From: Oehlia diaphana
Taxonomy: Eukaryota > Glomeromycota > Glomeromycetes > Glomerales > Glomeraceae
NCBI GenBank assembly: GCA_003833135.1
Contig: QZLH01002206.1
Span: forward strand, 1 to 16,064
Length of the DNA: 16,064 bases
Reading direction: 5' to 3'
The position numbers and the translations under genes were made by a program. Positions 10,374 through 16,064 of the stretch are shown here, one piece after another (within the stretch, counting starts at the first letter, position 1; each line of letters begins with the position of its first letter). The notes beneath the pieces are model-generated. The model was not told the origin of the DNA, did not search any database, and saw only the letters and a program-made list of their open reading frames with translations.

Positions 10374-11726
10374 ATCCTACCCCCTCGTTTTTGAAAAAAA
10401 TTTAAAAATAAACAAACATATGATATGTTACGTGACTTATAATATCACTGATCTGCACAATATTTATAAAAAATGTATTATTTCCAAATTAGACGAAATT
10501 GAATTTATTATTTTATCGATCTCTTTTTTGAGTTTTAGATAATTATCTTTAAAATGTAGTTCATAGTTGCTATTTATAAGGAAAAGAAATTATTAAATGA
10601 AGATGCAGTAGAAATGGAATCTAAAGAAACTTTTAGTGATTTATTATTTGAAGTTTTAGGCTATAGTATATTTGATCAACCAGTAATTGTTCAATTTTAC
10701 AATGAATTAACAAAAAATTGGACTAATATTAAATATGATTTAAATGCAAATTTGGGTATATGTGAAAAGTTTCAACCATGTCAAGTCAGGTTTACATTAA
10801 AGGAGCAAGAAAATTTGGAAAAAGAAGACAAATAGAATAGGCAGAAAATTAATGAGTTAAATAAAATAATGGAAGCTAGTAGAATTCCTAAACTTCCTAA
10901 AAAAAGAAATTTTGTGATGTGATATGATTTACTTTATAATGATTTGGTTAGATTATTAAAAGACAAATCATTAGGATGATATGGGAAAAGTTATGAAAGT
11001 ATTGGAAGTGAATTTATTAAAGCTTTAACTGATCTTCTATGGTACATAGATCCACACCATAATAAATTAAAATTGCGAAGTTGTCTTATTTCAGAAATTT
11101 TTTTGTTGTTTTCACAATATAAAATTAAATCTTCTTATAATCTTTTTTATTACACTGGAAATTATAAAAAAGAGTAACTTAAGCGGAAGAAGTTAGAAGA
11201 TTATTTGAAAGCAATTGAGCACTTTGTTATTCAACCATGAACAAGTCAAAAAAACTGGAAATCTTTTATTTCTAATGTATTTGAATTATATCAAATTATT
11301 CGCAAATATATATCCTATTTAAAGTCAGTTAATGATAGAATGATTTTAAATCATTTAAGAAATGAGCTAACATGAAATTTATTGGATAATATAACTTTAG
11401 AAATTAGAAATAAACAAAAAAATTTTAAAGATATTTTCGATCTTCTCCATAATTCAGATTTTTATAAATTACACTTCTTAGATAATTATTTACCTCAAAG
11501 TAAAAAAGCACAATACAAATTTATAAATGAATTAAATATAGATTGCACATTTACTCTTTATCGTTATTATCATAGAAACTATTTGGAAACTTTAAATTTT
11601 ATATGGAAAATCCCAGATTTAATTTCTGAACAAGACAAAAATCAGGAAGCGCAAATGTTAGCATTAGCGAATAAAATGGTACTATATTATTTTACACGTC
11701 AAATGAGAAAGAATATTTCTAAAAAG

Positions 11727-11799
11727 GTATTTAAATTTTTGATTTTATATGTTTTATACTTTAATATTAATCTAACAATAAAAATTTTTTTATTAATAG
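11727..11799 (+). other. Transposase intron 1
   Basis: 73 nt, from GTATTT to TTAATAG, with tctaaca as a branch-like word about 25 nt before the acceptor. Removing it joins KKNISKK-like residues to YSLVAKIASS in frame. The unspliced frame continues through TTA- and ATA-rich codons to a stop at 11816, unlike protein. Confidence 0.75.
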
Positions 11800-12030
11800 T
11801 ATTCTTTAGTTGCTAAAATAGCATCAAGTGTATGGAAATTTTTGTATAGTGATTTAGCAGAAGATAATTCAACACCACCTCATGAATTATCAAAAGAAAT
11901 GCAAAAAAGATTGAGAACGATTTTAAATTTACAAGATGCAGACATTGTAATGGATTTGAGAATTAACAATGGATTTTGTAGTATTAAATTCAATATATTT
12001 TGGAATGAATTAAGTGAATACTTTAATGAA

Positions 12031-12119
12031 GTGAGTTATTATTTATTTATTTAATTATCTTTTACATTTATAAATTTATTTGAATTTAACATTTTTTAAA
12101 TTTTTTTTATTTTTATTAG
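12031..12119 (+). other. Transposase intron 2
   Basis: 89 nt, from GTGAGT to a T-rich tract ending TTTATTAG, with tttaac upstream. Splicing joins SEYFNE to ITPAIHD in phase 0 and keeps the frame that leads to the DDE core. Confidence 0.75.
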
Positions 12120-13223
12120 ATTACCCCAGCCATACATGATTGACATTCCATATCAGTACTATATTTATCAATAGCAATGTCTATTGCAGATCTCAAAAAT
12201 ATAATTATCGAAAGTTTAGAAAAAAAATATGAAACACCACTTAATTCAGAAATTTGTATACCTTCTAATGAATATATTTGACTACAATTTTGGCTAGGAA
12301 ATGCTACAACAAATGCTGCCTCAAAATATACTGGAAGATTTGAAATTAAATATAAGGTGCAATCACGCCAACTATCTAAATTTCATATTGATGCTTATTA
12401 CTGTGCTGCATTATTTAGATATATGCAACTATTTGCTATCAAATATCGCAAGTACTGCTTTTTAATTTATACAGATGATAAGCACAAAGTTCCAATTGGT
12501 AAAGAAATTGCATCATCTAGTGGTGTTAGAAACAAACCTTCGTTAGTACCAGCAAATATGGAGTTAACAGCTTCTGACCATGATTTTACTAAATTTTCAT
12601 TAACTCCTCCTGTAATCTTTTTTTGTGATATTTCTATATGTATATCTGATTCATTTTATAGTGGACAGGTTTATGTTTCTTATAAAAATACAGTATTTCA
12701 ACCTAGTTCAGCTCGTCACTCTACTGAATTTTATAAAACTATTTTACGACAATATGATAATAAAAATATATCAGAAATATTTTTACTTTATACTGATAGT
12801 GGTCCTGATCACAGAAATACATTTAGATTAGTACAAATTGCATTAATTTGTCTTTTTTTACAAGGGAATTTTGATTTTTTAGCAAGTATAAGGACAGCTC
12901 CATATTACTCTTGGATGAATCCAGCTGAACGTGTAATGTCTATTTTGAATTTGACTTTACAAGGAGTATCTTTACAAAGAGATCCAATGGATGATATTCT
13001 TGAAGATATACTTAAAAAAAAGAATATATTAGAAGAAATTCGAAATGCAGCACAAGAAAACATGAAATTGGGGTTAGAACTGAAAAATTCAGTTAAAGCA
13101 GTTCAAGATTTATTGTCTGAACGAACTAAATGGTTAAAACTAAATGAAAAAAATTTTTAAATATATAATCCTGCTAAAGGTTACAATTGGCCAACAAGAG
13201 GAAGGATTAAAGTTAGAAATTAG

Positions 13224-13338
13224 ATAAAAAAAATTAAATAAATTTATTAAATTACTCAATTAATTTATATGTTTATTTTCAAATGTTTACTTAATTTGAC
13301 CCTCTCTCCCCCCCCCTCAATTTTTATATAAAGTCAGG
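13224..13338. other. 3' subterminal region of the transposon with C tract
   Basis: Non-coding A/T DNA with a pyrimidine stretch ccctctctccccccccctc at about 13300-13318. Its cccctcaattttt matches the left-end ccctcgttttt in direct orientation. This may be a transposase-binding site, but only the similarity is seen. Confidence 0.4.
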
Positions 13339-13368
13339 ACATTAAACAAACTATTAAATTGGAGTGGC
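13339..13368 (-). repeat. Right terminal inverted repeat, 30 bp
   Basis: Exact inverse of 10344-10373. It ends ggagtggc and is followed at once by TTAA. Confidence 0.95.
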
Positions 13369-13420
13369 TTAATATTTGACTCTAAGCTACCTATATATTT
13401 ATTGATTTTTTTTACAACTT
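13369..13420 (-). pseudogene. Upstream part of the interrupted exon
   Basis: On the minus strand a splice-acceptor-like tctaacaattgttttgtgtag precedes coding-like text VVKKINKYIGSLESNI, which reaches the transposon edge. Joining it to 10343 over one TTAA gives LESNINLYIFRDGKS in the same frame as the nuclease/kinase part. The only interruption is the TAA at 10309, six codons into the known downstream frame. This continuity is the main evidence that the two sides were one gene. The acceptor at 13421 gives phase 1, whereas the nearest upstream donor (13617) gives phase 0. One of the two may be misplaced, or a base may have been lost in the A run. Confidence 0.6.
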
Positions 13421-13617
13421 CTACACAAAACAATTGTTAGAATAAATTAATCAAGACATTTGTATGATGTATCTACAAATATATAATGATGAATTGACTA
13501 AATTGTCAAAAATATTAAAAATATTTTTTTTTTTTTGTATTTATAGTCTTGAAATAGTAGTAAGCTGGAACAATAATCTTTAAAATATAGCAAATGATAT
13601 TGAATATCAGAAGTTAC
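13421..13617 (-). other. Probable intron of the SAM/kinase gene
   Basis: The minus strand begins GTAACT after codons for KETE and ends TTTTGTGTAG. The interior is A/T-rich with stops in all frames and a T12 run (A run on the coding strand). At 197 nt it is longer than the transposase introns. Confidence 0.45.
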
Positions 13618-13787
13618 CTCAGTTTCCTTGAATCCTTATTCAGGAGGGGTATGTATTTCCTTAAATGCAATATCACCAATCATTTTTGTCAATGTTAAAT
13701 CAATCTCCATCTCAATTTCCCAATGTTTGATGTTTTTTGATAATGCAAAAGTTTATACAGAGAGGCAGAATTTTGTGTATTGGAAAA
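13618..13787 (-). pseudogene. Middle exon of the SAM/kinase gene, decayed
   Basis: The minus-strand frame reads FQYTKFCLSV, stop, TFALSKNIKHWEIEMEIDL, TLTKMIGDIAFKEIHTPPE, stop, GFKETE. The text between stops (TAA at 13755-13753 and 13638-13636) has ordinary protein composition and both stops could derive from CAA. A TTTCTATCTGAAG acceptor at 13788 gives phase 1, which fits the SAM exon's end at 13981. A better-looking acceptor lies at 13841 (ccattttattcag), but its frame reads through different residues. I do not recognise the domain. Position and frame suggest it linked SAM to the nuclease-like part. Confidence 0.5.
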
Positions 13788-13980
13788 CTTCAGATAGAAA
13801 TTCTCATATTTTAATATTTTATTTTCTTCAAAATATGATTCTGAATAAAATGGAAATAGTGATATATACATTAAAAAAATAATGGTAAAAAAGTATGTTC
13901 AGTATTATTGGTGAATATAACAGAGAAAGACATTATGTATACAGTATACAAATATTAAACTAAGTTATAATAGAACTTAC
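13788..13980 (-). other. Probable first intron of the SAM gene
   Basis: It begins GTAAGT on the minus strand directly after LNNQ. About 193 nt if the 13788 acceptor is used, or 139 nt if the 13841 acceptor is used. The interior is A/T-rich and contains a tgtatactgtatac palindrome near 13937-13950. Confidence 0.5.
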
Positions 13981-14239
13981 TTTGGTTGTTTAACCTAGCA
14001 ATCAAATTGCTAAGATTCCTAGCTAATTCATAAATAAAATTAAAGGGAGGATTACTAAACTCTTTCTGGGTCATAGTAACAATAGCTTGACCATTAATAC
14101 GCTGATTACGAAGTATAGTAAAGTCATTCTCTTTAAAATTAAAGATCTTTGTTTGCAAGTAAGTAATAAGTTGTTCTGTACTATATCCCTTTACTTCTTC
14201 AAATAAAGGATCAGTAGAAGTGCTTGCAGAAGAAGACAT
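13981..14239 (-). CDS. SAM-domain first exon of the interrupted gene
   Basis: The first exon begins MSSSASTSTDPLFEEVKGYS and codes for 86 residues before a consensus donor GTAAGT at 13980. Residues about 18-75 look like a sterile alpha motif: YSTEQLITYLQ for helix 1, FTILRNQRINGQAIVTMTQKE for helices 3 and 4, then a C-terminal helix with ELARNLSNLIARLNNQ. SAM domains mediate protein-protein contacts. In arbuscular mycorrhizal fungi such short SAM leaders are, from memory, abundant and often fused to effector-type nucleases or kinases. No stop lies inside the exon, in contrast to the rest of the gene. Read past the donor, the frame stops at 13955 after eight more residues, so a truncated SAM-only protein of 94 residues could still be made. 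Confidence 0.7.
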
Positions 14240-14449
14240 GATTTATTGGTTTATTAGTTTATTAGTTTTTAAAGTGGTAAAACAAGTATGTAAATTAAAG
14301 ATCTTTGTTTGCAAGTAAGTAATAAGTTGTTCTGTACTATATCCCTTTACTTCTTCAAATAAAGGATCAGTAGAAGTGCTTGCAGAAGAAGACATGATTT
14401 ATTGGTTTATTAGTTTATTAGTTTTTAAAGTGGTAAAACAAGTATGTAA
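14136..14449. repeat. Perfect 156-bp tandem duplication of the SAM gene's 5' end
   Basis: Positions 14136-14293 and 14292-14449 match base for base at an offset of 156. Each copy carries the ATG, the first 34 codons of the SAM exon and about 55 bp of leader. No difference could be found, so the duplication is much younger than the decay seen in the rest of the gene, or it is an assembly artefact. Confidence 0.95.
14292..14396 (-). pseudogene. Duplicated truncated SAM start
   Basis: The outer copy of the duplication has its own ATG at 14396-14394 and reads the same first 34 residues of the SAM exon. It then runs into the copied leader and ends at a TAA about 47 codons in, just before the inner ATG. 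It lacks most of the SAM fold. If transcription starts outside the duplication, this is an upstream open frame that could reduce translation from the inner start. Confidence 0.7.
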
Positions 14450-14642
14450 TAAAAGTTGTATAAAGTTCAAAAAAAAAAATTTGCAGAAAAAAGGATATAT
14501 ATATATAAAATTATTGTTACACAAATTAGTCAGATGATATCATTTCGATTAATCAAAAAATCCATGTGAATTGTATATGACAATTTATAGTTAATATAAA
14601 ATAGTAAATGATGATTTGTGAATTGTATATAACAATTTATGG
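14450..14642. repeat. Left part of an interrupted 52-bp tandem array
   Basis: Units start gtgaattgtatat at 14566 and 14618, spaced 52 bp, each with acaatttat and, in the first, aaaatagtaaatgatgattt. The same unit resumes at about 15397 beyond the next element. The preceding 14450-14565 is A/T-rich with a (ta) run and no gene. Confidence 0.6.
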
Positions 14643-15386
14643 TAAAGATGCTACCTGAAACTATTTTTCAGTTTCTAAAATCAAAACTGAAACTAAAACA
14701 AGTTTGAAACTCCAAAATTATTTTAAAACTCCCAAAACTATTCCAAAATTCCTATAACTAGTCTAAAATCTTTAAAATTAATCCAAAACTTTTGAAACTA
14801 GCCTAAACTTACTAATTTTGGCCAAAATTATAAATTGGTTGAAATTATAACATTTTATTACATGATACTACTAAAAAGAAAATTTTATTTCCCAGTAAAA
14901 TTAGAAAAATTATTACACAAAATTCTAAAAAAGAAAATTTTAATATCAATTATTTTCTTGGCCAGAATTACATTTTAAAAATGGCCAGAATTATATTAAT
15001 AATTTCGGTTAAATTTTAAACTTTTAGCAATAATTTTGGCATTATAAATTTTGGATTAGTTTTACCAGTTTCAGATTAGTTTTACCAGTTTCAGATTAGT
15101 TTTATCAGTTTCAGATTAGTTTTACCAGTTTCAGATTACTTTTATAATTTCAGGTTAGTTTTACCAGTTTCAGAATACTTTTACCAGTTTTAAATTAGTT
15201 TTACCAGTTTTGAATTAATTTTACCAATTTCAAATTAATTTTACCAATTTCAGATTAATTTTACTAGTTTCAGATTAGTTTTACCAGTTTTACCAGTTTT
15301 GGAAAATAAGAAAATTTCAGAAATAGTTTTATCAAATTTTGATTTTGACAGTTTCAAAAACTATTAAGTTTTAGGCAGTATCTTTA
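14643..15386. mobile_element. Non-autonomous foldback-type element with 20-bp subrepeats
   Basis: The ends are inverted: 14643 reads taaagatgctacctgaaac and the right end read inward gives taaagatactgcctaaaac (16 of 19). Within it the left zone (about 14680-14815) is a degenerate 20-bp array read as gaaactnnnaaaactantc. The right zone (15054-15298) is about twelve cleaner copies of the inverse, gattagttttaccagtttca. The element can therefore fold on itself over much of its length, as foldback elements with subrepeated arms do. It has no coding sequence. A target duplication is uncertain: aatttatgg precedes it and aattttatg follows it. Confidence 0.65.
15054..15298. repeat. 20-bp tandem array, about 12 copies
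   Basis: The consensus is gattagttttaccagtttca with the commonest changes at the cc and ca positions. The first four copies are nearly identical and later ones drift, so growth was probably from the left side. It forms the right arm of the surrounding element. Confidence 0.9.
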
Positions 15387-15765
15387 AATTTTATGATCAA
15401 TATTAAAATAGTAAATAAAGATCTGTAAATAGTATTTGATAATTTACAGTCAATATCAAAATAGTAAATACAAATTATATGTCGATTTTAAAAATATTAT
15501 TAGCTGATTTATCTGATTTTATGAACAATATATTTAATATTAATTGTAATAATTGATATTATATATATTTTTTATTTAGAAGTTTGCTATTTATCACCAG
15601 TAGTAAACATTATCAGTATTACATGATTTTTTAAATTTTGGTTTCCATTTATGGAACTGGCATAATTTTATACAATCCAAAAAGGCAATTTTATTTCTCA
15701 TTATAAATGGATAAATAAGTTATACAAGATTCCAAAAAGGAAATTTACATATAGATAAGAATAGT
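15387..15765. other. Right part of the 52-bp array and AT-rich DNA
   Basis: Positions 15397-15480 hold two units with caatat, aaaatagtaaata and tttgataatttaca that match the array left of the element. From 15481 to 15765 only unique A/T-rich sequence is seen, with no gene. Confidence 0.5.
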
Positions 15766-15975
15766 GCCTCAAATATGTAATTGCGGAATAATTGCGATTT
15801 ACAGTATTGCAGAACATTGTGGATTTTTAAATCTAAAAATTCACAAATCTGCAAATCTGCAATTATCCGCAATCCCGCAAATATTTCATAAATCTGCAAA
15901 TATCGCAAAGTACTGCAAATATTTTGCAATTGAATTGCGGTACTTTGCGATATTTGCAGATTTGCGAAATGTTCG
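15766..15975. repeat. Foldback region of attgcgg/ccgcaat words with a 29-bp hairpin
   Basis: Near 15778-15800 the sequence aattgcggaataattgcgat pairs with ctgcaattatccgcaat near 15856-15872. Next to it, arms 15890-15918 and 15935-15963 are 29-nt inverted copies with one mismatch around a 16-nt loop. The words aaatctgcaaat and tactttgcgat recur. There is no coding content: open frames here consist of the repeat. Confidence 0.75.
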
Positions 15976-15979
15976 CAAA

Positions 15980-16004
15980 AAAAACTATTTTTTTTTTTAA
16001 TAAA

Positions 16005-16048
<44 letters not shown>

Positions 16049-16064
16049 TTTTTTTTTTTTTTTT
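15980..16064. repeat. Poly-T tract at the window end
   Basis: It is almost pure T with a short aataaaata break near 16000 and one G near 16048. It may be the poly-A end of an element on the minus strand or a sequencing or assembly limit at a contig edge. Confidence 0.7.

Larger units (their letters stand above)
10554..13223 (+). pseudogene. DDE transposase, three exons, ten in-frame stops
   Basis: A single frame runs through exons 10554-11726, 11800-12030 and 12120-13223, about 835 codons. Intron 1 (11727-11799) has GTATTT, a ctaac branch-like word and AATAG; intron 2 (12031-12119) has GTGAGT and a closing TTAG. Both junctions are phase 0. The start may be the ATG at 10554, followed at once by TAG, or the ATG at 10614. 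The C-terminal exon has an RNase-H-like DDE pattern: YTDDKHKVPIG (Asp at 12474-12479), YTDSGPDHRNTF (Asp 12795-12797) and WMNPAERVMSILNL (Glu 12927-12929). That gives about 106 and 44 residues between acidic residues. Similar proteins with DDK, TDGGPDHR and NPVERIMSILNLGLQ occur, from memory, in sponges and corals, so this is a widespread but poorly named family. Stops: TAG 10557 and 10833; TGA 10920, 10977, 11238, 11373, 12141 and 12279; TAA 11175 and 13158. No frameshift was found. After the last TAA the frame continues with NPAKGYNWPTRG to TAG at 13221. Confidence 0.85.
10344..13368 (+). mobile_element. 3025-bp autonomous-type DNA transposon, inactivated
   Basis: The ends are identical 30-bp inverted repeats, 10344-10373 and 13339-13368, beginning gccactccaattta. 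They enclose a single gene on the plus strand with a DDE core. The flanks TTAG and TTAA suggest TTAA targeting, as in piggyBac, Kolobok or Sola3, but the protein does not look like piggyBac and the terminus GCCACTCC fits none of these that I can recall. C-rich tracts lie just inside both ends (10380-10384 and 13308-13316) in the same orientation rather than inverted. The element lies in the SAM/kinase gene in opposite orientation. Its intact ends with a decayed gene mean it can only have moved recently with help from another copy. Confidence 0.9.

Noticed and set aside
12625..12831. 68-codon plus-strand open frame in a second frame
   Set aside because: It overlaps the transposase DDE exon, whose frame holds the catalytic motifs.
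10554..13223. Transposon using a genetic code with TGA as Trp
   Set aside because: Nine TGG codons are used in the same gene, TAG and TAA stops are also present, and remembered relatives have Arg at two of the TGA sites. CpG decay is simpler; it is kept only as a test in the findings.
13628..13882. 84-codon plus-strand open frame
   Set aside because: Antisense to the middle exon of the SAM/kinase gene, which reads better (KNIKHWEIEMEIDL) and sits between plausible splice sites.
15054..15298. Regular 20-bp repeats resembling a CRISPR array
   Set aside because: The copies are head-to-tail with no spacers, in eukaryotic-type DNA, and form one arm of a foldback element.
15720..16000. Overlapping open frames on both strands at the right end
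   Set aside because: Both are made of the ctgcaaat/ttgcgg repeat words and reach into poly-T.
1..16064. tRNA, rRNA or other structural RNA genes
   Set aside because: No stretch with the G/C content, B-box-like ggttcaa pattern or cloverleaf spacing of tRNA was seen on either strand by eye.

Overview
The window is eukaryotic nuclear DNA that is roughly four-fifths A+T by eye, with short GT..AG introns, long homopolymers and dense repeats. The best guess for the source is an arbuscular mycorrhizal fungus (Glomeromycotina, Rhizophagus-like). That rests on the small SAM-domain leader of a minus-strand gene (a Ser-rich start followed by EEVKGYSTEQLITYLQ), which I remember as typical of those genomes, plus the base composition and repeat content. 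No database check was possible.

Layout. Positions 1-7477 hold no gene I can defend. They contain a 123-bp duplication with an N at its junction, a family of about 92-bp repeats that each carry a hairpin (about 950-1505 and 2615-2850), an about 44-bp array (3817-4165), and two short non-autonomous elements with internal tandem arrays (4368-4966 and 6347-7080). Positions 7478-9256 form a large imperfect inverted repeat with arms of about 0.76 kb and a spacer of about 245 bp. Both arms come from the 3' end of a protein-kinase-like gene.

The central event spans 9010-14239. A minus-strand gene starts with a SAM domain (14239-13981), seems to continue through one or two middle exons (13787-13618 and 13420-13369), and ends in a nuclease-like segment and a kinase domain (10343-9010). 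A 3025-bp DNA transposon (10344-13368) sits inside it, with perfect 30-bp terminal inverted repeats and a TTAA-type target site. Joining the two flanks over a single TTAA leaves one continuous reading frame, so the two halves were once one gene. Both host gene and transposon are dead: the kinase part has about nine in-frame stops and the transposase ten, of which six are TGA. The transposase has two introns and a readable DDE catalytic core.

Positions 14136-14449 hold a perfect 156-bp tandem duplication of the SAM gene's 5' end. Positions 14643-15386 are another non-autonomous element, built from inverted arms of 20-bp tandem repeats and inserted in a 52-bp repeat array. Positions 15766-15975 form a foldback structure, and the window ends in poly-T. 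Overall this is a repeat-rich accessory region in which an SAM/kinase gene was broken by a transposon and has been decaying since.
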